This document shows positions 1 through 10,779 of a DNA stretch of 26,158 bases, piece after piece. Origin of the DNA: Ophiocordyceps camponoti-saundersi (nom. inval.). Its lineage: Eukaryota > Ascomycota > Sordariomycetes > Hypocreales > Ophiocordycipitaceae. The notes under the pieces were generated by a model, which saw nothing but the letters and a program-made list of their open reading frames with translations, made no database searches and was not told the origin of the DNA. Each line of letters opens with the position of its first letter. Position 1 is the stretch's first letter. A program made the position numbers and the translations under genes. The stretch lies in NCBI GenBank assembly GCA_003339415.1, contig PDHQ01000408.1, positions 1-26,158 of the forward strand, read 5' to 3'.

Positions 1-109
<109 letters not shown>

Positions 110-1942
110 GTAAGGAAATCCGCTACTTATTTCGCAGAAATAAAAGAAACTTAGGTATTTAAGATTCCTAAACTAAATCTTAGCGTTTCTTAATAATTAT
201 TTATAAAACTATACCTTATAACTTTACTTTAATAATAAGATTTTAAAATTATATTAGATTAAGATTAAAGTTTCTTAAAGCTTATTACTCTTTACTATTT
301 TATTTATCTTATATATAGCTTTATTTTATAATTAGCTAATAAATAAGAAGGGAACATAAATAATTAATTTTATAAATAGTATAAATTTTTTTAATATTAA
401 GCTTAATTTTAAGATAATTATAAAATAGCTTTAAGCTATATAAGCGATATATAAATAATAAGCATATAATTATAATATAAAATTTAAACTAAAAAAAGTA
501 AGCTTTTATATTTTTCTTAAAAATATACTTTAGAGATAAACTTAGTCTAATTAAGGAGTTACTAAGTTTATTTTATTTCTAAAATAAAACTCTTAAGCGT
601 TTAAATTTATTAGTAGCTATAATAAAAACCTTATTTATAAATTATATATAATAAGCTTTTTTATTAAAACCTTACCTTTTACCTTTTATTTATTTTTATT
701 TAAAATTACCTTTTCTTTTATACTTATAAACTTTATATAAAAATTATTTAGTTACTTATTATATATATTATTATTATATTTTATATTATTACCTTTATAA
801 GTAAAAATTTACTAAGCTTAGCTAAAGCTTTAAAATTAATATAATTATAATATTTAAAGATAATATTTAAAACTTATAAAGCTACGCTTATTTATTACCT
901 TAAAGCTAAGTTTAAAGTTCCCTTACTCGATCTTTACTTAAATAAAAGGAAGATTAATACCCTTCGCTATTTAAAAAATATAAAAATATTAAATAAGATT
1001 TAAACTACTTTTAAAAATATCTAAAGGTTTTTTTTACGCTTCCCCCCTTATTAACTAAGAATATAATAAAAAGCTAAGCGGCTATTAAAAATATATATAT
1101 TAGGTTTAAATATAGATAAGAAATAATATATTATTTTTAGATAAGAAATATATAATAAACTTTCTTTATTAAGATTAAAAAGTAAGGTAAGAGGATTTTA
1201 AAAACTAATTATATATAAAACGCTTTAAGCTTACCTTATTTCCTTTTAACTTCTCGCTTTATTTTAATAAAGCGAAGTTACTTAAAAGATATAAAAACTT
1301 ATTAAAATATATTAATATTATAATTATATAATTATATATAGGTAAAATTAGTTTTATAGAGTTTCTCTTTTCTAAGTATATATTAGAAATAATCTCCTTT
1401 TTATATTAATATAAAACTAAATTAAAAAATACTTATTACTTACTTTTTTAATATTTTTACTTTGTTAAATAGCGCTATAAAATACCTTAGCTTATTTTTT
1501 TTAATATTAAGCTATATTTAAAGCTTAATTATTATTTATTTATAATTATAATTATAAAATAAATACTTTAATATATTAACTTATATTAGTTTTAACTTAT
1601 TTACTTATTTTACGCTAACGCTTTTAAGTTTAATTAAAACTAAATATAATTTTATTTTATATAAATTATTATAATTATAATATTATAAAACTACTTACTT
1701 TATTTATAATTTACTTTATATTTTAAAGAAACTTATATTTATTATATTTAAGTTATTATTTTTTTTCTATTTAATAACTCCTTAACTTTTCTAGCTTTTT
1801 TATTAGTAAAAGTAGCTATAAACTAATACTAGCTTTAAAATATAAGCTTACTTAGTATAAAGCTACTAATACTTAAAGTAAGGCGCGTTTTACTTAAAGT
1901 TATTATAAGTATAATAGCTTATAATAAGCTTAGTATAATAGT

Positions 1943-2038
1943 TAGCTATAATATAATTACTTATTATAATAATAAGCTTAAAGTAATAACTAGCTAAAAT
2001 ATAGTTACTTATTATTAAAATAAACTTAAAGTAATAAT
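1943..2038. repeat. 48-bp tandem duplication
   Basis: Two adjacent 48-bp units (1943-1990 and 1991-2038) align without gaps. Both start TAGCTA, share TTACTTATTAT in the middle and end in CTTAAAGTAATAA. Most differences are G/A or T/A changes. Sequence just upstream is similar but too diverged to count as a third unit. No function is apparent. Confidence 0.75.
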
Positions 2039-3268
2039 TAGATTAAGTATAGCTATAAGCTATATATTATTAGGGGTAATTATTATTAGTGTTAGCTTAT
2101 TATTTTTAGTAAGGAATAACTTAGTTAATTTTAAAATATTAAAGTATTTTAATAATAGCTTATAATTATAAAGCTCCTTACGCCTTTTTAATACTTTATT
2201 AAAGTATAGCTTAAGCTTATTTTTTTTAATAATTCTAAGTTAGTAAAAAGTAAGTTATATTAAAAACTAAGTAATTAAAACTTTTAGCTAATATTAAGTA
2301 ATTATATAACTTAAAGCTAAGTAACTTTAAATATTTAAAAAATATAAAACTTAGCCGAAGCTATTTTTATTATAATAATATTATAAGTTATTATAATTAT
2401 ATAAGTATTAATAGCTACTATAATAGTTATTACTTTAATTAAAGTTACTTTTATTATAAGCGATTTAATAACTTTTTTTTAGTTAAGCTTAACTTTATAA
2501 TATTTAATATTAATATAGTCTCGAACTTAAAAACTTTATTATTACTTTAGTTAAAACTAACTTAGTATAAGCTTCTTTTTTTACTTTTTCTAAAATATAT
2601 TATAGCGAGATATAAACGCTTGAAGTTAATAATAAGAATAAGTAATAGATTATTATTATTATTATTAATATTTAATATAATTATAAAAGTTTCAAGTATA
2701 ATATAAGCCTTTTTCTTAGTAAGATATATTTAAATTATAATAAAAGATTTTTATTTTTTATTTTTACTTTTTAAAAGCGTTATAAGCGCCGCTTTAATAA
2801 GCTTAATTATTACTAGCTTATAAGTCTTACTTACCTTATAAGTTAACTCTATCCTTACTTTAAGCGAAGCTTAAGCTAATACTCTTAACTTTTTTTATAT
2901 TATTATTATTTTCTTATCTAAGTTAAATATATTATAAGCTATATTTATAAAGCTTAAAGTTTATTAATTAATACGGGTATTAATTTACTTTAAAATAATA
3001 TAAATTAACTTAAATATAAAAATAAATATCTCCCCCCCTCTCTCTTTACTTTTTTTACTTTTTTCGTAACTTTAATATAAATACCTTTTAAAATATTTCT
3101 TACTTTAATTATATTCTTATAAGTATAGCTTAAGTTTAAAACTTAAATTAAAGTAAAATCCTCCTTAGCTATAGCTTATACTCTTTTAAGCTTTTATTAT
3201 TTATTATTTATTATAACGCTTAGCTTATATAATATATAATTTTTTAATATTATTTTTAAATTAAGAAT

Positions 3269-3273
3269 ATATA
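3269..3273. repeat. candidate 5-bp target-site duplication (left)
   Basis: ATATA directly precedes the first base shared by the two gypsy LTRs. The same five bases follow the 3' LTR at 13716-13720. Five bp is the usual duplication length for Ty3/gypsy integrases. In sequence this AT-rich the match could be chance. Confidence 0.45.
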
Positions 3274-3904
3274 TAATATAGGACGTGTAATAACACCCCT
3301 ATAAATCGCCTAACCTCTTATAATATTTTACTAAGATTTCCCCCTTAGGATTTTACTCAGATTTCCCCTAGAAACTTTATTACCTTTACGCTTAGGAAAT
3401 TACTAAGATTTCCTCTTAGGATTTCTCTATAATAACTTTTAGGATTTTACCGAGATTTCCTACTAGATCTAATATTAAAATATATTTTTAGAAATCTCCG
3501 GATTTTACTAAGTAATCTTTATATACTAGGAAATTACCGCGTACTAAGAAATCTTTAGATTTTACTAGGAAATCCCTAAGTATTAGGAAATCTCTATTTT
3601 ATTAATATATACGGAAATTACCGTAAAATCCCCTTAAGTAAATATTTTTAAGATTATACTAAGAAATCTTCTTTAAGCTCCTAGCTATAAATTAGCTTAA
3701 TATTCTTTTAGGTAAAAATTTAAATTCTTTTATAATTACTATTTTAATTTTTAAAAAACTTTTACTTATATTTATATTTTTTATAATAGCTATTTTATAA
3801 TCTTATAACTAATAGCTAGCTTATTTCCCTTTTCTATATATTATATTTAATAGCTAGCTTAGTATATACGCTTATTAGAAAATTATATATATAAGCGTAT
3901 AATA
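3274..3904 (+). repeat. 5' LTR of the gypsy element
   Basis: This direct repeat matches 13115-13715 base for base over long stretches. Most mismatches are C/T or G/A, as RIP produces. It begins TAATATAGGACG and ends GCGTATAATA. It is 30 bp longer than the 3' copy because of an indel near 3465-3530. Its first half is packed with short motifs of the type GGAAATC and GATTTCC in both orientations, which could fold as stem-loops. It retains GTG and ACACC near 3285-3295, where the 3' copy reads ATA and ATACC. No promoter or primer-binding site can be assigned after this much mutation. Confidence 0.88.
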
Positions 3905-4745
3905 ACTAATAGTAATTTTTTATTATATTAACTTATAGATTTCTAGCTATTAAGATAGTAAGTTAAACTTAAAATATTTTTACTAATAAGATTTTATAAG
4001 CGTAGATTTTTAGCTTAGAAAAAAGCTTTACTATACTTATTATATTACCTTAGCTATATATTATTTCTTTACCCCTAAAGTTTTTAAAATAATTAAAAAA
4101 GAAATTATAGCTAGGAAAGAAAAAGCTTATACTTTTAATACTTATAAAAAAATAAAGAAACCTTACCGTTTTAAAAGTAAATTCCCTCCTTTATAATATA
4201 AAGAAATAAAGTTAGTTAGAAAATACTTACTATATTAGGATAATCTCTAAGGAACTAAGTTACTTATTATAATTAATCGTTTCCTAACTAATCTAAACGC
4301 GGTTATAGATTATAATTAATTATTTAAATAAGTAAATTAACTAAAATATATATTAAATAATATTTTTTACTTATTTAGAATTCCCTTAGGAAACTAGCTA
4401 CTCTCTATTTAAAAATATTTTTAAACTATAAATAATATTAAAAGTAAAAATAAGTAACTTACCTTATAAGAGGAAGATAGTAAGAATACTAATTTTCTTT
4501 TTTAAAATAAAAGTAAGGAAAAGGCTAAGTTCTCTTTACCGGATAAAAGTAAGAACCTTTACGCTATAAGAATCCTCTTTAAAAGGGGAACTATTTACCC
4601 TAAAAAAGAATATTTTAAGAAAGTAATATTTTTCGGATCCTCCTATATTATTATTTAATTCGAAAAAACCTAAATTACCTTTCTTAGAAGAAAAAAAGAT
4701 AATATAAATAATTAATAAAATTCTTTATTCTTATTATATCTATCC
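3905..4745 (+). pseudogene. leader and possible Gag N-terminal region, gypsy element
   Basis: This is the segment between the 5' LTR and the recognisable Gag-like frame. From about 4074 a readable frame runs with only TAA/TAG stops and many Lys/Glu codons, up to roughly 4400. A second Lys-rich stretch lies around 4465-4700. These could be the N-terminal part of Gag or a small upstream frame. I do not recognise a domain. The start codon has been erased along with nearly every other ATG. A primer-binding site is expected just after 3904 but is not identifiable. Confidence 0.4.
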
Positions 4746-4749
4746 CTAA

Positions 4750-5766
4750 AACTTAGATTTAAAGCTAGATAATAATTTATAATTATATAACTAATTAAAC
4801 TTATAAAAATTATCTAAATAATAAGTTTAGCTATAAGCTAAAGATATTAGATAATTTAAACTAGCTAGTACTTTTAATATTACTTTTAATTAGATTAAGG
4901 AAATTAATTAAACTATCGTTTATTAGAATATTAATTAATTTATAAACGCTTTAAAATAAGTTATAGCCTAAAGCGAGGATTATATAAATAAACTTATATA
5001 ATTTATTCCTTTTTTTAGAGGTTATATTATAGAATAGTATTTCGGAAATCTAAATCTATAAATTAGATTAAAACTTACTTTTCTTAATTTTAAAATCTAA
5101 GGATAGGTAAAAGCCTTATAAAAAAGGTTTACTATCTAACTTAATATTACCGCTTTTATTATATAAAAATAAAGCTTTATATTTTAAGATATACTCGCTA
5201 AAAAGAACTTCTAATTATAAGTATTAAAAATAAAAAAAATAGCTTAGGTAGCTTTTTATCCCGAATAATTTATATTAATAATTATTTTTTCCTAACTTAA
5301 TATCTTTCTCTAAGAAATTTTTAAATAGCTAATTAGCGAAAATACCTTAGATAATTAAGTATATAAATATAAATAATCTATTCCGAACCTCTAAACTAAG
5401 CTAACTAGGGGAACTTAAGGTATTTTTTAAAATAACGCTACTTAATATATAGCTTTAAATAAGTTACCTTAATAAAAATATAAAGTAAATAATTTTAAGA
5501 AGAAATCTCTATAAAATCTAAACCGCTAACTAGAATATAAACTAAATAACTCTTTTATAAAACTAATAGATAATACCTAGAAATTTTTTAATAAAAATAT
5601 TAAATTTAAAATAAAGATAAAATAGCTTTTTCCTAAAAAAAACGGAGAAAGCTTAAAAGGTAATCTTATTCTTATTAACCTTACTTATAAACTTATAGAT
5701 TAAGACCCTAATATAAACGGAGTTTTTACTATCTTTTCGGAAATATATAATATTATCTTTAATATT
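4750..5766 (+). pseudogene. Gag-like region of the gypsy element, RIP-degraded
   Basis: A single frame is readable from about 4860 through 5766 and continues into the first protease copy. All of its many stops are TAA or TAG. The residues pattern like a retrotransposon capsid: a charged, Gln-rich helical stretch, then around 4978-5030 a segment reading like an end-of-helix IPFFRGY, then a Lys/Gln-rich tail. The call rests on position (between LTR and protease) and on this composition, not on a domain match. A CCHC zinc knuckle was looked for near 5725-5765 but not convincingly found, because the codons that would have to be Cys read TTT, which RIP cannot make from TGT. Gag would assemble the particle that packages the element's RNA. 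Confidence 0.55.
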
Positions 5767-7450
5767 ATAAAATAGCCCTTAGAAAGTAAAGATAACTTCT
5801 TTAAAATATCTAAAGATAAATAATTAGCTAATAACTTATATTATCTTATTTTAAATCCTAAAAAATATAAAGTAAAACCTCTTAATATTATTAGAGACCT
5901 TTTTCCTAAAAACTTTCCTATTATTAAAATTACTTTATAAATAACTAATTTTCCTCCTAAATAAGTTTCCTATTTCTCCTATATAAAGATTTTAATATTT
6001 AGTAAAAATAAACTTTTTAATATTATAAAAATATATATCGATATTAAAGTAAATAAATCCTTTATTAGGAAAAACTTATTTAATAAGTTTAATAATATTA
6101 ATTATAATTTAATAATAATTCGAAGCTTAAATAATATTAAATTAGCCTTAACTTATAGTTAAGCTATTTTTACTTTATATATTATTAGTAAAATTAATAG
6201 TAAATTTTACTTTAGTAAGTTTAAAGCTAGTGCTTAAGTTATTAAATATCTTTTTATTAGAGTTTTATTAAGATAAGGATTCTTAATCCCTTATAAAATC
6301 GATATTCTTAACTCTTAATAAAAGCTTTAAATTTAACTTTATAAAAGAATATATATCGAATACTATTTTACTTATAAAAAACTAGCTATTTATAAATATA
6401 TAATAGCTATTTTAGTAATATTAATCCCTTTTTTTTTAATAAGTATAATTTTAATATTAATTAAAAATCCTCTTAAGAATTATAATTTTATTTTTTTCCC
6501 GATTTTTATTTTTATTTTAGTTTAATTATTTATAACTATTTTTATTTAATTATCTTTAACTTAAATAATAAGCTAATCTCCTTTAAATTAAAAAAAAAGT
6601 TAATATAATACTAAATCTTAATAATTAATTCTTTTTTACTATTTCTTAATAAATTACGAAAAAAGACTCCTTAGATAACCTTAATAAGTATTTAATATTA
6701 AACTCTTTTTTAAATTAGATAATATTATCTAATAAAATTAATACTAACTTACCTCCTATTAATATCTTAAATCTAAGCTAACTATACTAATTAGGTATTT
6801 TTAAAATACTTAATATTTTAGAAATTAAAAAAAAGTATAGTATTAGAATTTATACTTTAAATCCTTAATTATCTAGAAAAGTAAAATAGCTATATAATTC
6901 CTTTCTAAAATTATAGGAAAATATTAAACTAATTAATTTACCCCTAAAACGTTATTTAAAAGTTCCTTTTATTAATAATTAATATAATAAAAAACTTAGT
7001 TTATATCTTTACTTACTAAATAAACCTAATTAGGATTTTCTTAATAAAAAATATAACGATATATATTTATAAAGTAAAATAAAATAGGCGCTTAAAGCTT
7101 TACTTTTTACTAGCTTATATTTCGTTATTTAAAGAAAAGGTAAACTTTATATTATAAATAACTTATAAGTTTTAAATAATATAGCTATTCCTAATATATA
7201 TTTAATATATTTTTCTTAAGATAAAATTTATAAATTAGTAAGTAAAAAAGTTATTTTTATTATTAATATTCGAAGCTTCTTTTATTAGTTTCTTATTTAT
7301 CTAAATTACTAAAAGTAATTTATAATAATTTCTTACCGTAAATTAAAAAAAGCTATAATTACTTTTATAAAATATAAAAATTCTCTTATTTATATATAAA
7401 GATTTATTAATTATATTTTCTAATTATATAAAATATACGCTATTAGATAT
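5767..7450 (+). pseudogene. protease-RT segment, copy A (truncated at the RT catalytic motif)
   Basis: First of two tandem copies. The 5' half continues the Gag frame and reads like an aspartic protease region. Near 6045-6085 is a stretch resembling the substrate-cleft motif, and near 6255-6310 an (I/L)IG-x-LWL-like and NPYKIDW-like stretch, as in gypsy proteases. RT starts near 7121 with FV-x-RKGKL, then NLRVLN and YLIR, matching the fingers of Ty3/gypsy RT. It continues through YRKLEKA and KNSPTYIQRF to YKIYAIRY, which corresponds to the residues just before the YxDD catalytic pair. There the sequence jumps to the start of copy B. Relative to copy B, a net 2-base length difference puts protease and RT in different frames. 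Stops are TAA/TAG only. Confidence 0.72.
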
Positions 7451-9098
7451 ATAAAATAGCTTTTAGAAAGTAAAGATAACTTCTTTAAAATATTTAAGGA
7501 TAAATAACTAGCTAATAACTTATATTATTTTTTTTTAAATCTTAAAAAATATAAGGTAAAACCTCTTAATATTATTAGAGACCTCTTTCCTAAAAACTTT
7601 CCTATTATTAAAGTTACTTTATAAATAACTAATTTTCCTCCTAAATAAGTTTCCTATTTCTCCTATATAAAGATTTTAATATTTAGTAAAAATAAACTTT
7701 TTAATATTATAGAAATATATATTAATATTAAAGTAAATAAATCTTTTATTAGGAAAAACTTATTTAATAAGTTTAATAATATTAATTATAATTTAATAAT
7801 AATTTAAAGCTTAAATAATATTAAATTAGTCTTAACTTATAGTTAAGCTATTTTTACTTTATATATTATTAGTAAAATTAATAGTAAATTTTATTTTAGT
7901 AAGTTTAAAGCTAGCGCTTAAGTTATTAAATATCTTTTTATCGGAGTTTTATTAAGATAAAGATTCTTAATCCCTTATAAAATCGATATTCTTAACTCTT
8001 AATAAAAGCTTTAAATTTAACTTTACGAAAAAATATATATTAAATACTATTCTACTTATAAAGGATTAGCTATTTATAAATATATAATAGCTATTTTAGT
8101 AATATTAATCTTTTCTTTTTTAATAGGCACGATTTTAATATTAATTAAAGATCCTCTTAAGAATTATAATTTTATTTTCTTTCCCGATTTTTATTTTCGT
8201 TTTAGTTTAATTATTTATAACTATTTTTATTTAATTATCTTTAACTTAAATAATAAGCTAATCTCCTTTAAACGAAAAAAAAAAGTTAATATAATATTAA
8301 ATTTTAATAATTAATTTTCTTTTACTATTTCTTAATAAATTACGAAAAAAAACTCCTTAGATAACCCCGATAAGTATTTAATATTAGACTTTTTTTTAAA
8401 TTAGATAATATTATCTAATAAAATTAATACTAACTTACCTCCTATTAATATCTTAAATCTAAGCTAACTATACTAATTAGGTATTTTTAAAATACTTAAT
8501 ATCTTAGAAATTAAAGGAGAGTATAGCGTTAGAATTTATACTTTAAATCTTTAATTATCCGGAAAAGTAAAATAGCTATATAATTCCTTTCTAAAATTAT
8601 AGGAAAATATTAAACTAATTAATTTACCCCTAAAATATTATCTAAAAGTTTCTTTTATTAATAATTAATATAATAAAAAACTTAGTTTATATCCTTACTT
8701 ACTAAATAAACCTAATTAGAATTTCCTTAATAAAAAATATAACGATATATATTTATAAAGTAAAATAAAATAGGCGCTTAAAGCTTTACTTTTTACTAGC
8801 TTATATTTCGTTATTTAGAGAAAAGGTAAACTTTATATTATAAATAACTTATAAGTTTTAAATAGTATAGCTATTCTTAATATATATTTAATACGTTTTT
8901 CTTAAGATAAAATTTATAAATTAGTAAGTAAAAAAGTTATTTTTACTATTAATACTTAAAGCTTCTTTTATTAGTTTTTTATCTATTTAAATTACTAAGA
9001 GTAATTTATAATAATTTCTTACCGTAAATTAGAAAAAGCTATAATTACTTCTATAAAATATAAAAATTCTCCTACTTATATATAAAGATTCGTTAATA
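7451..9098 (+). pseudogene. protease-RT segment, copy B (joined to integrase)
   Basis: Second tandem copy, offset about 1,684-1,686 bases from copy A and highly similar; differences are mainly C/T and G/A. The RT part at 8807-9097 reads FVI-x-RKGKLYIINNL, VLNSIAI and later SYRKLEKAIIT and KNSPTYIQRFVN. This matches the RT palm up to the QRF(V/I) motif of a known fungal gypsy group. Copy B ends about 39 bases earlier than copy A relative to the RT frame. The sequence then passes directly into the integrase linker at about 9106. The YxDD motif, RT thumb, connection, RNase H and the integrase HHCC domain are thus all absent. Confidence 0.72.
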
Positions 9099-9105
9099 TT
9101 CCTTA

Positions 9106-10260
9106 GCGATTCCTTTTTATATAATTATAATAAATTTTATTACTAGACTTTTTCTAATTTTTTTAGAAAACTTACCTTAGTTTAAACTTAAAGGAAAGTT
9201 TTATAATACTCTCCTTACTATTACCGATAAGTTCTCGAAAATATATATTTTAACCCCTAAATATAATTACTTTATTATTAAAAAATAAGCTTAGTAGCTA
9301 TATAATAAGCTTATTTATTATAACTAAGGACTCTTAAAATAAATTATCTTTTATTAAGATTTAAAGTTTATATTTAAATTTTAAAAAACTTTATAGTCCG
9401 CTTTTAATATTAAATTTCTAATATTAATTACGTATTATTTATAAACTAATAGTTTATCTAAAAAATAAAACTAAATTATTAAAATCGCTTTTAGATTTTT
9501 CGCTACCGATTTCCTAATAAAATAATAAATTAACGCCTTACTAGCTTTTTAGTTTTTACTTAATAACTCCTTTTTCTTAATTATTAAGATTACGCTTAAT
9601 AAGTTACTTATTAGATTCTAGATAAATAATAGTTTTTATTATCTAAGTAATTAAGCTTCCCCTAAATCTAAGGAAATATTAAAAAATAAAATAGTTATCT
9701 TAATTACTTATACCTAAGCTATAATAAAAAGATAATATAATAAGAAATATTAGAAGCTTAAGTTTAAGCTTAGTAATTAAGTTTAGCTAAAACTTAGGAA
9801 AAGATATTCTATTCTTAATAGATAAGTAGTAAAGCTTTTAAAATAGTAAACTAAGCTTTTCCGCGTAATTAAAAAAATTAGATATCTAGCTTACTAACTA
9901 AATCTTAATAACTTTATAAATATCTATCTTATTATATTAATTATATAATTTTAACTAGCTAATATTTTAGGAGAATAACCTAGCTTTAAGCTTAATATTA
10001 ATAATTATAAAATTAAATAAATCCTTAATAGGAGAAGGGTTAAAAAAGGGCGAGGCGCTACTTAAATAAAGTACCTTATATATTAGAAAAGATACCTAAG
10101 TAATAATAACTAATAGGTAGCCGAAAAGGACTTCTAATAAAAAAAGATAATTAAAGAATTCGAGAAAAAAAAAGATAAGTTAGAAGCTAGGCTAGAAATT
10201 ACTAGGAAAAAATATATAAATACTCTTAAAAAGTACCGGCTATTAAAATAAGGTAAATAA
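9106..10260 (+). pseudogene. gypsy integrase core plus chromodomain, RIP-degraded
   Basis: One frame is readable for about 385 codons with only TAA/TAG stops. In order it shows a linker reading INFITRL (family ISIDFITGLP), TLLTITDKFSK near 9208 with the first catalytic Asp intact, a QGLLKQIIF-QDLKF stretch near 9325-9365 for the second catalytic region, and the HPQTDGQSERTNQ equivalent at 9436-9470. At 9448-9450 Asp reads Asn and at 9460-9462 the catalytic Glu reads Lys, both explained by TpG to TpA. Then come FLLNNS, the GDxVWLKLRKRYSI-like fold near 9785, and FRVIKKIRYLAY. A chromodomain follows from about 10012 (NRRRVKKGRG, YLIYWKRY-like). The tail is basic and probably coiled-coil (KDKLEARLEITRKKY). 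Chromodomains direct integration to modified chromatin in related elements. Confidence 0.88.
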
Positions 10261-10779
10261 GTTACTTAGTAATAAACGCGTAATATCTTTAGAAAATAAT
10301 AAACTTAACGCGTTGCTATTTATACCGGATTTCCTTTTATTTTCTTACTTTTCTTCTCTTACTTCCTCTCTCCCTATTTATTCTCTCTTATTCCCCTCTA
10401 TATTACCTATTTTTATTATATCTTCCTATATATTAGTTTTTATTCCCCTTATAATTATTTCTTTTTATCTTTTAATTCCTTTTATTATTATTATATTATT
10501 TCCTTTCTTTTATACTTAAAATTAATCCTCCTTATAATAATCCTTATTATTCCTATAATAAAATATATTATAAATTATTTTATAAATAACTAATTCGCAC
10601 TCCCCCTATACTTACTTTTAAAAGCTTTTAAAAAGCTATTTAGCTATTTAGAAACCTTATAAAATTTTAATATTTATTTAAATCGCTTACTTATAAATTT
10701 AATAATTAGAAATTAAATAATTATATAACTTTTATTACTTAGAAATAAGTATTATAAGAAAAGGGATATAATTTATTAT
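10261..10779. other. non-coding stretch with a 200-bp pyrimidine-rich tract
   Basis: The region after the pol stop contains a strongly pyrimidine-biased strip (about 10316-10520), rich in TTT, TCT and CCC with little A or G. It leaves a 68-codon TTG-initiated open frame at 10313-10519. That frame is hydrophobic low-complexity sequence and lacks ATG. Because the tract has few CpA or TpG sites, RIP could not place stops in it, which is enough to explain its openness. On the minus strand the same tract would encode a Lys/Arg/Glu-rich run with stops. No gene is called. Confidence 0.6.

Larger units (their letters stand above)
111..3273. other. RIP-mutated flank with no recognisable gene
   Basis: About 3.2 kb of very AT-rich sequence almost free of TG and CA. 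I read both strands with TAA/TAG as former Gln/Trp codons. Stretches stay readable, for example on the + strand around 540-1120 and on the minus strand around 2740-2900, but none gave a family I could name. A pyrimidine tract with a run of C lies near 3029-3047. The segment is probably an older transposon remnant, because RIP targets repeats, but its class cannot be stated. Confidence 0.5.
5767..9098 (+). repeat. tandem duplication of about 1.65 kb inside pol
   Basis: The unit starting ATAAAATAGC at 5767 recurs at 7451 and runs nearly colinear for about 1,645 bases, to 7411 and 9098. Copy A has a 39-base extension (7412-7450) that copy B lacks. A head-to-tail duplication this long is itself a strong RIP target, and both copies are fully mutated. 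The copies share most of their mutated sites, so either RIP acted on an already duplicated element or the duplication followed an earlier round. Confidence 0.9.

Noticed and set aside
2740..2900. Minus-strand protein-like stretch in the left flank
   Set aside because: It is readable when stops are skipped (for example KDRVNLQGKQ), but too short and without a recognisable family to call a gene.
5725..5790. CCHC zinc knuckle at the end of the gypsy Gag
   Set aside because: The spacing of FTIFSEIYNIIFN is suggestive, but the would-be Cys codons read TTT, which CpA-directed mutation cannot generate from TGT or TGC.
10313..10519. 68-codon open frame starting at TTG, hydrophobic product
   Set aside because: It has no ATG, no ribosome-binding context relevant to a fungus, and low-complexity Leu/Ile/Phe/Ser content. 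It coincides with a pyrimidine-rich tract in which RIP had few sites to create stops, so openness is expected by composition.
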